Of a stretch of DNA of 64,000 bases, positions 1 to 8,847 are shown piece after piece. This DNA is from Streptomyces sp. NRRL WC-3605 (GTDB taxonomy: Bacteria > Actinomycetota > Actinomycetes > Streptomycetales > Streptomycetaceae): NCBI RefSeq assembly GCF_001509795.1, contig NZ_LLZN01000024.1, forward strand, positions 1 to 64,000, written 5' to 3'. How positions within the stretch are numbered: the stretch's first letter is position 1; each line of letters starts with the position of its first letter. The notes under the pieces were generated by a model, which was given only the letters and a program-made list of their open reading frames with translations, did not search any database and was not told the DNA's origin. Position numbers and translations under genes: made by a program.

Positions 1-1
1 C

Positions 2-775
2 ACCGGCGGTGTACTGCTCCCGTTCTTCTCCTTCATGACGTTCCTCATCGCCGTTCCGACAGGCGTGAAGTTCTTCAACTGGATCGGAACGATGTGGAAG
101 GGCTCGTTGTCCTTCGAGACACCGATGCTCTGGGCGGTCGGCTTCCTGATCACCTTCACCTTCGGTGGTCTGACCGGTGTCATCCTGGCCTCGCCGCCGA
201 TGGACTTCCACGTCTCCGACTCGTACTTCGTGGTGGCCCACTTCCACTACGTCGTGTTCGGCACCGTCGTCTTCGCGATGTTCTCCGGCTTCCACTTCTG
301 GTGGCCGAAGATGACCGGCAAGATGCTCGACGAGCGCCTCGGCAAGATCACCTTCTGGACGCTGTTCATCGGATTCCACGGCACCTTCCTGGTCCAGCAC
401 TGGCTGGGTGCCGAGGGCATGCCGCGTCGTTACGCGGACTACCTCGCGGCCGACGGCTTCACCGCCCTGAACACCTTCTCGACGATCAGCTCGTTCGTGC
501 TCGGCCTGTCGCTGCTGCCGTTCTTCTACAACGTCTGGAAGACGGCCAAGTACGGCAAGCCGGTCGGCGTCGACGACCCGTGGGGCTACGGCCGTTCGCT
601 CGAATGGGCGACGTCCTGCCCGCCGCCGCGGCACAACTTCATCACCCTGCCGCGGATCCGTTCCGAATCCCCGGCGTTCGACCTGCATCACCCTGAGATC
701 GCCGCACTCGACCAGCTCGAGAACGCGCCTCACGGTGACAAGGCTCTGGCTGGTGGCAAGGAGGCCGGCAAGTGA
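2..775 (+). CDS. ctaD: Cytochrome c oxidase subunit I (aa3 type), 3' part only
   Basis: Catalytic heme-copper subunit of the aa3 oxidase, which reduces O2 and pumps protons in the cytoplasmic membrane. The gene enters from the left edge in frame 2, so only about the last 257 residues are visible. The HFHYV motif near base 240 carries the adjacent histidines that, in the family, ligate heme a3 and heme a. Around it lie the last hydrophobic helices, then a soluble tail containing SCPPPRHNF. The stop overlaps the ctaF start as GTGA at 772-775, indicating translational coupling. Identity is certain from the motif and its neighbours; the start lies outside the window. Confidence 0.97.
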   Translation, partial: TGGVLLPFFSFMTFLIAVPTGVKFFNWIGTMWKGSLSFETPMLWAVGFLITFTFGGLTGVILASPPMDFHVSDSYFVVAHFHYVVFGTVVFAMFSGFHFWWPKMTGKMLDERLGKITFWTLFIGFHGTFLVQHWLGAEGMPRRYADYLAADGFTALNTFSTISSFVLGLSLLPFFYNVWKTAKYGKPVGVDDPWGYGRSLEWATSCPPPRHNFITLPRIRSESPAFDLHHPEIAALDQLENAPHGDKALAGGKEAGK

Positions 776-1170
776 AGATCCAGGGCAGGATGTTCATGTG
801 GCTGAGCGTCTTCATCCTCGCCATGGCGATCGTCTATGGCGTGTGGTCGAAGGAGCCGGCCGGTACCACGGCCCTCTTCCTGGCCTTCGGTCTTGCGATC
901 ATGATCGGTTTCTACCTGGGCTTCACGGCCCGTCGGGTGGACGCCGGCGCGCAGGACAACAAGGAGGCGGACGTCGCGGACGACGCCGGCGAGGTGGGCT
1001 TCTTCAGCCCGCACAGCTGGCAGCCCCTCTCCCTCGCGATCGGTGGCGCTCTCGCGTTCCTGTCGATCGCGGTCGGCTGGTGGCTGATGTACTTCTCGCT
1101 GCCGATGATCCTCATCGGCATCTGGGGCTGGGTCTTCGAGTACTACCGCGGTGAGAACCGCACCCAGTGA
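772..1170 (+). CDS. ctaF: Cytochrome c oxidase subunit IV (actinobacterial CtaF)
   Basis: Small actinobacteria-specific subunit of the aa3 oxidase in the bcc-aa3 supercomplex. The 132-residue protein has about four hydrophobic segments: residues 4-24, 30-50, and two after residue 80. The GTG start overlaps the ctaD stop by four bases, so the two are co-translated. A strong hairpin at 1188-1225 follows immediately and probably ends the ctaCDF transcript. No catalytic residues are expected; the assignment rests on size, topology and position after ctaD. Confidence 0.93.
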   Translation: MKIQGRMFMWLSVFILAMAIVYGVWSKEPAGTTALFLAFGLAIMIGFYLGFTARRVDAGAQDNKEADVADDAGEVGFFSPHSWQPLSLAIGGALAFLSIAVGWWLMYFSLPMILIGIWGWVFEYYRGENRTQ

Positions 1171-1187
1171 CCTGAGCTCGCAGCACC

Positions 1188-1225
1188 GGAAGCCCGGATC
1201 CTCCGTCAGGAGGGTCCGGGCTTCC
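1188..1225 (+). terminator. Hairpin terminator after ctaF
   Basis: Two 17-base arms (1188-1204 and 1209-1225) pair with a single G:T wobble around the loop GTCA, 18 bases after the ctaF stop. No U-tract follows, which is usual for Streptomyces terminators. Confidence 0.85.
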
Positions 1226-1302
1226 CGCGTCCGCCCCGCTCCCCGTCACCCGAACGCATGACTCGGCGCGCCGCCCCCGACGCCGGTTCCTAGCGTGGGT
1301 CC

Positions 1303-2553
1303 ATGAGCCAAACACCGCGCACCAGCACCGTCATAGGCTGCGCGCTGCTGCTGATCGCGCTCGGCGCGAGTGCCGCAGGCTGCAGCAGCGACGGCAACCC
1401 GCTCTCCGCCGAGCCGTACGACGCGGCGGAGCAGATCGCCTTCAACGGCCCCATAGGCGACGGCCGGAAGGTCGACCCGGACAAGCCCCTGGAGATCACG
1501 TCCGAGGACTCCGACGGCCGGATCACCGACGTCGTCGCCCAGGACGCCACAGGACGGCGTGTGGCGGGCGAACTCTCCGCCGACGGCACCCGGTGGCACA
1601 GCACGTCCCCGCTGGCCGCCGACGCCCGCTACACGGTCCGGGTGAGCACGGAGGACGAGGACGGCGCCCCCGGCCGCCGGGTCGTCACCTTCGACACCAG
1701 CAGGCCGGCCAGCAAGAAGCAGCTGACCGTCACCTTCGGCCCCCGGGCCGGCAAGTACGGCGTGGGCCAGCCCGTCACCGCGAAGCTGAGCGCGCCCGTC
1801 ACGACCAAGGAGCAGCGGGCCACGGTCGAGCGGGCCCTGCGGGTGGAGTCCGTACCCGCCGTCGACGGCGCCTGGCACTGGGTCGACGACCAGGAACTCC
1901 ACTACCGGCCCAAGGACTACTGGCCGGCCGGCGCCACCGTCCGGGCGCTCAGCAACCTGGAGGGCATCCGGGTCGGCGACCGTCTGCGGGGCGGCAGGTC
2001 CAAGCCCCTCACCCTCGACATCGGCGACCGTGTCATCGCCGTCACCGACGCCGCGTCGCACGTGATGACCGTCTACCGCAACGGCGAGGTCGTCCGCGAG
2101 ATCCCGGTCACCACGGGCAAGCCCGGCTACGACACGCGCAACGGCGTCAAGGTCGTCCTGGCCAAGGAGGGCACCGTTCGGATGACGAGCGCGAGCATAG
2201 GCTCGTCCGACTTCTACGACCTGATCGTGCATCACTCGGTACGCCTCACCAACAGCGGTGAGTACGTCCACGCCGCCCCCTGGTCGACGGGCTCCCAGGG
2301 CTACGCCAACGTCAGCCACGGCTGCACGGGCATGAGCAACGACAACGCCGCCTGGTTCTACGACACCATCAAGGAGGGCGACGTCGTCGAGGTGGTGAAC
2401 TCCGGCGGCGAGATGATGGCGCCCTTCGGCAACGGCTACGGCGACTGGAACCTCAGCTGGCGCAAGTGGCGCGTCGGCAGCGCCCTCGTGGGCGGCACGC
2501 CGGACGGCCCCAGCCCGGCCGAACGGGCCAGGCTGAGACCGCAGAACGTCTGA
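1303..2553 (+). CDS. L,D-transpeptidase lipoprotein (YkuD domain)
   Basis: Predicted to form 3-3 cross-links in peptidoglycan on the outer face of the membrane. The 416-residue protein starts with a lipoprotein signal peptide ending in the lipobox GASAAGC. Two Ig-like modules fill roughly residues 45-250, and a C-terminal YkuD domain carries the SHGCTGMSN motif with catalytic Cys341 and the upstream VHHS histidines. This matches the layout of mycobacterial LdtMt2-type enzymes. No ribosome-binding site precedes the ATG, but a -10-like TAGCGT lies at 1291-1296, six bases before it, so a leaderless mRNA is likely. It sits between ctaF and ctaE but has its own promoter and no obvious functional tie to respiration. 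Confidence 0.92.
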   Translation: MSQTPRTSTVIGCALLLIALGASAAGCSSDGNPLSAEPYDAAEQIAFNGPIGDGRKVDPDKPLEITSEDSDGRITDVVAQDATGRRVAGELSADGTRWHSTSPLAADARYTVRVSTEDEDGAPGRRVVTFDTSRPASKKQLTVTFGPRAGKYGVGQPVTAKLSAPVTTKEQRATVERALRVESVPAVDGAWHWVDDQELHYRPKDYWPAGATVRALSNLEGIRVGDRLRGGRSKPLTLDIGDRVIAVTDAASHVMTVYRNGEVVREIPVTTGKPGYDTRNGVKVVLAKEGTVRMTSASIGSSDFYDLIVHHSVRLTNSGEYVHAAPWSTGSQGYANVSHGCTGMSNDNAAWFYDTIKEGDVVEVVNSGGEMMAPFGNGYGDWNLSWRKWRVGSALVGGTPDGPSPAERARLRPQNV

Positions 2554-2554
2554 C

Positions 2555-2574
2555 CGGGACGCCCAAGGGTCCCG
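2555..2574 (+). terminator. Weak hairpin between convergent genes
   Basis: CGGGAC and GTCCCG pair around an 8-base loop just after the L,D-transpeptidase stop, in the 31-base gap before the convergent receiver-domain gene. It is short, so its terminator role is tentative. Confidence 0.4.
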
Positions 2575-2584
2575 TGCGGGCCTC

Positions 2585-2986
2585 CTAGGCGCTCTGGAGG
2601 CGCTTGGTGCGCAGCAGGGAGGCCAGGGCCTGCGCGAACTCCACGGGCTCCACAGGGAGCGTCACGGCCGCCTCGGCGCGGCTCCAGGTGGCCAGCCACG
2701 CGTCCTGCGGGCGTCCCATGAGGAGCAGCACGGGCGGGGCCTCGAACACCTCGTCCTTGATCTGCTTGCACAGCCCCATGCCGCCCATCGGCACGGCCTC
2801 GCCGTCCAGGACGCAGACGTCGATCCCGCCCTTGTCCAGCTCCGTGAGTACGGCGGCCGGCGTCGCGCACTCCACGAACTCCACCACCGGCACGTCCGGT
2901 GCGGGCCGGCGCCCGGTGGCGAGCCGCACCTGCTCGCGGGTGTTGGAGTCGTCGCTGTAGACCAGCACCGTGGCGGTCGGCTGCAT
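2585..2986 (-). CDS. Stand-alone receiver-like (REC) domain protein
   Basis: The 133-residue protein has a CheY-like fold pattern and no output domain. It keeps an acidic pair near the N-terminus (VYSDDSN) and an aspartate after strand 3 (VCVLDGEAV). It lacks the conserved lysine: LPVEP stands where xKP is usual. The switch Thr/Ser also looks replaced, in LLLMGRP. It may therefore be a pseudo-receiver or a partner-binding module. It runs opposite to the respiratory genes, convergent with the L,D-transpeptidase and divergent from ctaE. Streptomyces carry this gene beside ctaE, but I know of no assigned function. Confidence 0.75.
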   Translation of the reverse strand: MQPTATVLVYSDDSNTREQVRLATGRRPAPDVPVVEFVECATPAAVLTELDKGGIDVCVLDGEAVPMGGMGLCKQIKDEVFEAPPVLLLMGRPQDAWLATWSRAEAAVTLPVEPVEFAQALASLLRTKRLQSA

Positions 2987-3133
2987 GGGTTCCTCCGTGA
3001 CGTCGGCGTCGTAAGGACAGGGCCCGTTGGGCCGGATGCTACTCCCTTGAACACCACGTCAACACCGGTACGAACGGGGAAGACACTCCGAACGGCACCC
3101 CCCGGAGTGAGGGCGGGATAAGCGACCGACATA

Positions 3134-3754
3134 ATGTCGGTCGTGGCGACAGCAACGACAGTAGAAACCGGGCACGCGCACCCGTCGGTCAACAGGCCGA
3201 ACCTCACCAGCGTCGGAACCATCATCTGGCTGAGTTCCGAGCTGATGTTCTTCGCGGCCCTCTTCGCGATGTACTTCACCCTGCGATCGGTGACGGGACC
3301 CGAGTTCTGGGCAGAGAAGGCCGAGGCCTTGAACTTCCCGTTCTCGGCGACGAACACCACGATCCTGGTGCTCTCCTCACTCACCTGCCAGCTCGGCGTC
3401 TTCGCCGCCGAGCGCGGTGACGTGAAGAAGCTCCGGGGCTGGTTCATCGTCACCTTCATCATGGGTGCGATCTTCATCGGCGGTCAGGTGTACGAGTACA
3501 CCGAGCTGGTCAAGCACGAGGGCCTCTCGCTCTCGTCGGACCCGTACGGCTCGGTGTTCTACCTGACCACCGGCTTCCACGGACTGCACGTGACAGGCGG
3601 CCTCATCGCCTTCCTGCTGGTCCTCGGCCGCACCTACGCGGCCCGGAGGTTCACGCACGAACAGGCGACCGCTGCGATCGTCGTGTCCTACTACTGGCAC
3701 TTCGTCGATGTCGTCTGGATCGGCCTCTTCGCCACGATCTACATGATCAAGTAG
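3134..3754 (+). CDS. ctaE: Cytochrome c oxidase subunit III
   Basis: Integral membrane subunit III of the aa3 oxidase, supporting proton uptake and stability of subunit I. The 206-residue protein has about five transmembrane helices and the family motifs [19 protein letters not shown] and a terminal [11 protein letters not shown]. The ATG at 3134 lies inside a good -10 hexamer, TAATGT (3132-3137). The GTG at 3143 (protein start [10 protein letters not shown]) is therefore an equally good start, read from a leaderless mRNA. It heads the cluster ctaE-qcrC-qcrA-qcrB, a gene pairing typical of actinobacteria with a bcc-aa3 supercomplex. Confidence 0.95.
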   Translation: MSVVATATTVETGHAHPSVNRPNLTSVGTIIWLSSELMFFAALFAMYFTLRSVTGPEFWAEKAEALNFPFSATNTTILVLSSLTCQLGVFAAERGDVKKLRGWFIVTFIMGAIFIGGQVYEYTELVKHEGLSLSSDPYGSVFYLTTGFHGLHVTGGLIAFLLVLGRTYAARRFTHEQATAAIVVSYYWHFVDVVWIGLFATIYMIK

Positions 3755-3834
3755 CCGGGCCCGATCCCGCGCGCGTTCCACCAACGCACCTACCAGAAGC
3801 ATCGACGCAGAAGATCCTGACACCGGGGTAATCC

Positions 3835-4647
3835 GTGAAAAAGCTCTCCGCACGACGACGCCATCCGCTGGCGGCAGTCGTCGTCCTACTCCTCGCGCTG
3901 GCGTGCACGGGGGGGCTGTACGCCGTGTTCGCGCCCGCGGACAAGGCGCAGGCCGAGGAATCCGCCCAGTCCCTCACCATCGAGGAGGGCAAGAAGCTCT
4001 ACACCGTCGGCTGCGCCAGCTGCCACGGAACCGATGGTCAGGGCACCTCCGACGGGCCGAGCCTGGTGGGCGTCGGCGCGGCCGCCGTGGACTTCCAGGT
4101 CTCGACGGGCCGTATGCCGGCCGCCACCTCCCAGGGCGCCCAGGTCCCGAAGAAGAAGAACATCTACTCGCAGGCCGAGATCGACCAGCTCGCGGCGTTC
4201 ATCGCCTCCCTCGGTGCCGGTCCCAACGTCCCGACGAAGGACCAGTACGACCCCGAGGGCGCGGACATCGCCAAGGGCGGTGAGCTCTTCCGCAACAACT
4301 GCGCCCAGTGCCACAACTTCACCGGCAAGGGCGGCGCCCTGACGAAGGGCAAGTACGCCCCGAGCCTGGAGGGCGTCGAGCCCAAGCACATCTACGAGGC
4401 CATGCTCACCGGCCCGCAGAACATGCCGTCCTTCCCCGACACCACCATGTCGGAGCAGAACAAGAAGGACATCATCGCGTACCTGCACGCGGTCAACAGC
4501 GACGAGACGGAGAACCCGGGCGGTCTGGAGCTGGGCGGCCTCGGGCCGGTCAGTGAGGGCCTCTTCGCCTGGATCTTCGGCCTCGGTGCCCTGATCGCGG
4601 TCGCCATCTGGGTCGCAGCTCGGACCGCAAAGGCCAGGAAGTCATGA
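3835..4647 (+). CDS. qcrC: Diheme cytochrome c subunit of the bcc complex
   Basis: Carries electrons from the Rieske protein straight to aa3 oxidase, replacing soluble cytochrome c. The 270-residue protein has an N-terminal membrane segment (about 11-30) and two c-heme sites: CASCH at Cys60-His64 and CAQCH at Cys156-His160. Each lies in a cytochrome c fold on the outer face. A C-terminal anchor covers about residues 242-262. The start is GTG, and the stop overlaps qcrA's start as ATGA at 4644-4647. Confidence 0.97.
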   Translation: MKKLSARRRHPLAAVVVLLLALACTGGLYAVFAPADKAQAEESAQSLTIEEGKKLYTVGCASCHGTDGQGTSDGPSLVGVGAAAVDFQVSTGRMPAATSQGAQVPKKKNIYSQAEIDQLAAFIASLGAGPNVPTKDQYDPEGADIAKGGELFRNNCAQCHNFTGKGGALTKGKYAPSLEGVEPKHIYEAMLTGPQNMPSFPDTTMSEQNKKDIIAYLHAVNSDETENPGGLELGGLGPVSEGLFAWIFGLGALIAVAIWVAARTAKARKS

Positions 4648-5693
4648 GTAGCCAAGACATCCCAGAAGAGAAGTCGCCCGCTGAGCAGGGCGCCCACGTC
4701 GCGGTGGCGGACGAGAAGCACCCGTTCGCCGACCCCGGGCTGCCTCCTCACGAGCACCGGATCCAGGACGTCGACGAGCGGGCCGCCAGGCGGTCCGAGC
4801 GCACGGTCGCCCTGCTGTTCACGGTCTCCATGCTGGCCACCGTCGGCTTCATCGCCTCGTACGTGGCGATCCCGCACGACAAGTCGATCTTCGTCTTCCC
4901 GATCGGTCACCTCAACGCGCTGAACTTCGCGCTGGGTCTGACCCTCGGCCTGGCCCTGTTCAGCATCGGCGCGGGCGCGGTCCACTGGGCCCGCACCCTG
5001 ATGTCGGACGTCGAGGTCGCGGACGAGCGGCACCCGATCGCCGCGGAGCCCGACGTCAAGGCCAAGGTCATGGCCGACTTCAAGCAGGGCGCCAAGGAGT
5101 CGGCCCTCGGCCGCCGCAAGCTGATCCGCAACACGATGTTCGGCGCGCTGGCCCTGTTCCCGCTCTCCGGCGTCGTGCTGCTGCGCGACCTCGGCCCGCT
5201 GCCCGGCACCAAGCTGCGCCACACGCTGTGGTCCAAGGGCAAGCTGCTCGTCAACATGAACACGAACGAGCCGCTGCGTCCCGAGGACGTCGCGGTCGGT
5301 TCGCTGACCTTCGCCAAGCCCGAGGGCCTGGAGGAGGACGACCACGAGTTCCAGAACGAGATCGCCAAGGCGGCCCTGATGATCATCCGGCTCCAGCCGG
5401 ACGACATCAAGGACAAGCAGGAACTCGACTGGTCCTACCAGGGCATCGTGGCGTACTCGAAGATCTGCACCCACGTCGGCTGCCCGATCTCCCTGTACGA
5501 GCAGCAGACGCACCACGCGCTCTGCCCCTGCCACCAGTCCACCTTCGACCTCTCCGACGGCGCCAAGGTCATCTTCGGCCCGGCCGGTCACCCCCTGCCG
5601 CAGCTGCGCATCGGTGTGAACGACGAGGGCTACCTCGAGGCGCTCGGCGACTTCACGGAGCCCGTCGGTCCTGCATTCTGGGAGCGCGGATGA
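4644..5693 (+). CDS. qcrA: Rieske iron-sulfur subunit of the bcc complex
   Basis: Transfers electrons from menaquinol at the Qo site to the diheme cytochrome QcrC. The 349-residue protein has a charged N-terminal arm and three membrane segments (about 52-75, 90-115 and 160-180), as in actinobacterial Rieske subunits rather than the single anchor elsewhere. The C-terminal Rieske domain binds 2Fe-2S through Cys275 and His277 (CTHVGC) and Cys294 and His297 (CPCH); Cys280 and Cys296 can form the stabilising disulfide. It overlaps qcrC and qcrB by four bases on each side. Confidence 0.97.
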   Translation: MSSQDIPEEKSPAEQGAHVAVADEKHPFADPGLPPHEHRIQDVDERAARRSERTVALLFTVSMLATVGFIASYVAIPHDKSIFVFPIGHLNALNFALGLTLGLALFSIGAGAVHWARTLMSDVEVADERHPIAAEPDVKAKVMADFKQGAKESALGRRKLIRNTMFGALALFPLSGVVLLRDLGPLPGTKLRHTLWSKGKLLVNMNTNEPLRPEDVAVGSLTFAKPEGLEEDDHEFQNEIAKAALMIIRLQPDDIKDKQELDWSYQGIVAYSKICTHVGCPISLYEQQTHHALCPCHQSTFDLSDGAKVIFGPAGHPLPQLRIGVNDEGYLEALGDFTEPVGPAFWERG

Positions 5694-7327
5694 GCACTTC
5701 AGAGACCACCGAGTCCCGCTCTCGCGGGAAGGCGCCGGCCGGCGAGCGCGTCGCCGACTGGGCCGACGGCCGCCTGGGGATCTACTCCCTGGCCAAGGCC
5801 AACATGCGCAAGATCTTCCCCGACCACTGGTCGTTCATGCTGGGTGAGGTCTGCCTCTACAGCTTCATCATCATCATCCTCACGGGTGTGTACCTGACGC
5901 TGTTCTTCCACCCGTCGATGAACGAGGTGGAGTACCACGGCAGCTACGTCCCGCTGCAGGGCCAGCTGATGAGTGAGGCGTTCAGCTCCACGCTGCACAT
6001 CTCGTTCGACGTGCGTGGCGGTCTGCTCATCCGGCAGATCCACCACTGGGCGGCGCTGATCTTCCTCGCCGGCATGTTCGTGCACATGATGCGTGTGTTC
6101 TTCACGGGCGCGTTCCGCAAGCCGCGTGAGATCAACTGGCTGTTCGGCTTCCTGCTGTTCGTCCTGGGCATGTTCACCGGTTTCACCGGCTACTCGCTCC
6201 CGGACGACCTGCTCTCCGGCACCGGTGTCCGCTTCACCGAGGGCGCGATCCTGTCCATGCCGATCGTCGGCACGTACATCTCGTTCTTCCTCTTCGGCGG
6301 CGAGTTCCCGGGTGTCGACTTCGTGGCCCGGTTCTACTCGATCCACATCCTGCTGCTGCCGGGCATCATGCTCGGCCTGGTCGTCGCCCACCTGATCCTG
6401 GTCTTCTACCACAAGCACACGCAGTTCGCGGGTCCCGGAAAGACCAACAAGAACGTCGTCGGCATGCCGCTGCTGCCGGTCTACATGGCCAAGGCCGGAG
6501 GCTTCTTCTTCCTGGTCTTCGGTGTCATCGCGGTCATCGCGGCCATCGCGCAGATCAACCCGGTCTGGGCCATCGGCCCCTACCGTCCGGACATGGTCTC
6601 CACCGGCGCCCAGCCCGACTGGTACATGGGCTTCGCCGAGGGTCTGGTCCGGTACATGCCGGGCTGGGAGATCAACCTGTGGGGTCACACGCTGGTCCTC
6701 GGCGTGTTCATCCCGCTGGTCCTCTTCGGCGTGGTCCTCGCGGCGATCGCGGTCTACCCGTTCATCGAGTCCTGGGTCACCGGCGACAAGCGCGAGCACC
6801 ACATCCTGGACCGCCCGCGCAACGCCCCGACGCGCACCGCGTTCGGCGTCGCCTGGATCACGGTGTACATGGTCGGTCTGGTCGGCGGTGGAAACGACCT
6901 GTGGGCCACCCACTTCCACCTGTCGATCAACGCGGTCACCTGGTTCGTCCGGATCAGCTTCTTCGCCGGACCGGTCCTCGCGTTCATCATCACCAAGCGG
7001 ATCTGCCTCGGCCTCCAGCGCCGGGACAAGGACAAGGTGCTGCACGGCCGCGAGTCGGGCATCATCAAGCGCCTGCCGCACGGTGAGTTCATCGAGATCC
7101 ACGAGCCGCTCAGCCAGGACGCGATGTACACGCTCACCGCGCACGAGCAGTACAAGCCGGCCGAGATCGGCCCGACGGTCGACGAGAACGGCGTCGAGCG
7201 CAAGGTGAAGGCGTCCGAGAAGCTGCGCGCCAAGCTCAGCAAGTCGTACTACGGCCCGGACAGCCAGATCCCGAAGCCGACCGTCGACGAGTACAAGGAG
7301 ATCACGAGCGGCCACGGCCACCACTGA
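5690..7327 (+). CDS. qcrB: Cytochrome b subunit of the bcc complex
   Basis: Membrane subunit holding the two b hemes and the menaquinol sites; in mycobacteria its homologue is the target of Q203-type inhibitors. The 545-residue protein is a full b/b6 type with eight or more helices. It has histidine pairs in the second and fourth helices, and C-terminal soluble tails not found in proteobacterial cytochrome b. The ATG at 5690 is chosen because it overlaps the qcrA stop as ATGA; an open frame runs much further upstream but lies inside qcrA. A strong terminator follows at 7343-7392. Confidence 0.97.
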   Translation: MSTSETTESRSRGKAPAGERVADWADGRLGIYSLAKANMRKIFPDHWSFMLGEVCLYSFIIIILTGVYLTLFFHPSMNEVEYHGSYVPLQGQLMSEAFSSTLHISFDVRGGLLIRQIHHWAALIFLAGMFVHMMRVFFTGAFRKPREINWLFGFLLFVLGMFTGFTGYSLPDDLLSGTGVRFTEGAILSMPIVGTYISFFLFGGEFPGVDFVARFYSIHILLLPGIMLGLVVAHLILVFYHKHTQFAGPGKTNKNVVGMPLLPVYMAKAGGFFFLVFGVIAVIAAIAQINPVWAIGPYRPDMVSTGAQPDWYMGFAEGLVRYMPGWEINLWGHTLVLGVFIPLVLFGVVLAAIAVYPFIESWVTGDKREHHILDRPRNAPTRTAFGVAWITVYMVGLVGGGNDLWATHFHLSINAVTWFVRISFFAGPVLAFIITKRICLGLQRRDKDKVLHGRESGIIKRLPHGEFIEIHEPLSQDAMYTLTAHEQYKPAEIGPTVDENGVERKVKASEKLRAKLSKSYYGPDSQIPKPTVDEYKEITSGHGHH

Positions 7328-7342
7328 TCGCTGCACCGCCAC

Positions 7343-7392
7343 ACACGGCAGAGGGGCCCCGTCCGGTCTTCGGACGGGGCCCCTCTCCGTGT
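7343..7392 (+). terminator. Terminator of the ctaE-qcrCAB operon
   Basis: A 16-bp perfect stem (7350-7365 with 7371-7386, loop GTCTT) is extended by an outer ACACGG/CCGTGT pairing. It ends 16-65 bases after the qcrB stop. Confidence 0.9.
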
Positions 7393-7404
7393 CCGGCGCC
7401 TGGA

Positions 7405-7447
7405 TAGGGTGGACCTCGTTGAGACCGATGTCCCGCAGTGCGGGACA
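7405..7447 (+). promoter_or_regulatory. trpD -10 hexamer and 19-bp perfect palindrome in the 5' UTR
   Basis: The -10-like hexamer TAGGGT lies at 7405-7410. About 20 bases downstream is the perfect palindrome TGTCCCGCAGTGCGGGACA (7429-7447; 9-bp arms, one central base). It would lie just after the transcription start of trpD, a position suited to a repressor or to an RNA hairpin ahead of the ribosome-binding site at 7457-7460. The regulator is unknown. Confidence 0.55.
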
Positions 7448-7466
7448 CCTGACCCTGGAGCGGCTT

Positions 7467-8531
7467 ATGAGCGCTGTGACCCCCGCTGGAGGCGACACCG
7501 CGGCGGGCCGTTCCTGGCCCGAGGTCCTGAGCGCCCTGCTGGCCGGCCGGGATCTGAGCGCCGCCGACACCGCCTGGGCGATGGACCGGTTCATGAGCGG
7601 CGAGGCGTCCGACGCGCAGATCGCCGGCTTCATGGTCGCCCTGCGCGCCAAGGGCGAGACGGTCGAGGAGATCAACGGCCTGGTCGAGGCGATGTACGCG
7701 CACGCGCAGCCCCTGGACATCCCCGGGCCCGCCGTGGACATCGTGGGCACGGGCGGCGACCGGGCCAAGACGGTCAACATCTCCACCATGTCCGCCGTCG
7801 TGATCGCCGGTGCCGGGGCCAGGGTCGTCAAGCACGGCAACCGCGCCTCGTCCTCCGCGAGCGGCTCCTCCGACGTGCTGGAGAAGCTGGGGATCAACCT
7901 GGACCTGTCCCCCGAAGGGGTGGCCCGGGTGGTCGACGAGGCCGGGATCACCTTCTGCTTCGCCGCCAAGTTCCACCCCTCCATGCGGTTCGTCGGCGGG
8001 GTGCGCCGGGACCTCGGCATCCCGACCTCGTTCAACCTGCTCGGCCCGCTCACCAACCCGGCCCGGGTCAGCGCCTCGGCCATCGGGTGCTTCGACACGC
8101 GGATGGCGGGGCTGATCGCCGGTGTCCTCGCCGAGCGGGGCTCGTCCGCGCTGGTGTTCCGCGGCGACGACGGCCTCGACGAGCTGACGACGACGGCCAC
8201 CTCCCGCGTGTGGGTGGTCCGCGACGGCGCGGTCCGCGAGGAGAGTTTCGACCCGCGTGACGTCGGCGTCGAGCTGGTGCCGGTGGAGGCCCTGCGCGGC
8301 GCCGACGCCTCCTACAACGCGGAGGTCGCCCGGCGGCTGCTGGACGGGGAGACCGGGCCCGTCCGGGACGCCGTCCTGCTCAACTCGGCCGCCGCGCTGG
8401 TCGCCCTGGAGCCGACGGAGGCCCCGCTGACCGAGCAGATCCGGCTCGGCATGGGGAAGGCCGCCGAGTCCATCGACTCCGGCGCGGCGAAGCGGACGCT
8501 GGAGCGCTGGGTGGCCGCCAGCAACGCCTGA
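7467..8531 (+). CDS. trpD: Anthranilate phosphoribosyltransferase
   Basis: Joins anthranilate to PRPP to give phosphoribosyl-anthranilate, the second committed step to tryptophan. The 354-residue cytosolic enzyme shows the family signatures VDIVGTGGD (PRPP loop), [21 protein letters not shown] and [10 protein letters not shown]. The ATG at 7467 is preferred over an upstream in-frame start at 7389 because GGAG lies six bases before it and the length then fits the family. The gene stands alone, away from the fused anthranilate synthase at 33153, so the tryptophan genes are dispersed in this genome. Confidence 0.95.
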   Translation: MSAVTPAGGDTAAGRSWPEVLSALLAGRDLSAADTAWAMDRFMSGEASDAQIAGFMVALRAKGETVEEINGLVEAMYAHAQPLDIPGPAVDIVGTGGDRAKTVNISTMSAVVIAGAGARVVKHGNRASSSASGSSDVLEKLGINLDLSPEGVARVVDEAGITFCFAAKFHPSMRFVGGVRRDLGIPTSFNLLGPLTNPARVSASAIGCFDTRMAGLIAGVLAERGSSALVFRGDDGLDELTTTATSRVWVVRDGAVREESFDPRDVGVELVPVEALRGADASYNAEVARRLLDGETGPVRDAVLLNSAAALVALEPTEAPLTEQIRLGMGKAAESIDSGAAKRTLERWVAASNA

Positions 8532-8541
8532 CGAACGAGAC

Positions 8542-8579
8542 GTCGTCCCGCGATCCGGACATGGGTTGCGGGACGACGA
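8542..8579 (+). terminator. Terminator after trpD
   Basis: An 11-bp perfect stem (8542-8552 with 8569-8579) encloses a 16-base loop, starting 10 bases after the trpD stop. Confidence 0.75.
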
Positions 8580-8594
8580 TCATCTCGGTACGTT
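8567..8594 (+). promoter_or_regulatory. Predicted promoter of the SAM-IV riboswitch RNA
   Basis: TTGCGG (8567-8572) and TACGTT (8589-8594) are 16 bases apart. They would start transcription close to 8600, just ahead of the aptamer at 8604. The -35 element overlaps the trpD terminator stem. Confidence 0.55.
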
Positions 8595-8603
8595 CCCGTA
8601 CCA

Positions 8604-8722
8604 GGTCATGAGTGACAGTCATGAGGCCCCGGCCGACTGTCCGGCAACCCTCCGTCCGTGGCGGGGTGCCCCGGGTGAAGACCAGGCCGCAGGCAGCGAG
8701 GTCTGCGGCAAGCGCGGATCCC
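8604..8722 (+). promoter_or_regulatory. SAM-IV riboswitch aptamer
   Basis: The sequence follows the actinobacterial SAM-IV consensus closely. GGTCATGAGTGACAG opens P1, followed by GGCCCCGGCC, CCGGCAACCCTCC, GGGGTGCCCCGGGTGA and a closing GACC. A 7-bp hairpin (GCCGCAG/CTGCGGC) and the terminal GGCAAGCGCGGATCC complete it. SAM-IV RNAs sense S-adenosylmethionine and usually lower expression when SAM is plentiful. After the aptamer, GGATCCCT (8716-8723) can pair with AGGGATCC (8733-8740), just before the ribosome-binding site GGAG of a mini-ORF at 8761. The switch could thus act on translation, on termination, or both. Confidence 0.92.
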
Positions 8723-8760
8723 TCACGATTCCAGGGATCCTGGTCGTCGAGGAGTCTTCC

Positions 8761-8781
8761 GTGAGCAAGCGAATGCGATAG
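8761..8781 (+). CDS. Six-residue leader ORF between the riboswitch and the PLP-enzyme gene
   Basis: A GTG start with GGAG six bases upstream (8751-8754) opens a complete reading frame, MSKRMR, ending in TAG at 8779. It lies between the SAM-IV aptamer and the aminotransferase gene, which has its own ribosome-binding site (GGGAG before 8848). The good spacing suggests real translation, so it may couple riboswitch folding to downstream expression. It may also be a chance start; no protein family can be assigned at this length. Confidence 0.5.
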   Translation: MSKRMR

Positions 8782-8847
8782 GGCCGCCGAGCCCCGCCTC
8801 CGCACACCCTTCTTCACCTTCACCCTTTCTCTCACGGGAGTTCCGTC

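Noticed and set aside
8566..8781. 71-codon open frame upstream of the PLP-enzyme gene
   Set aside because: It runs through the SAM-IV aptamer and the trpD terminator, lacks a ribosome-binding site, and the RNA structure explains the sequence. Only its last seven codons (the mini-ORF) have a start signal.
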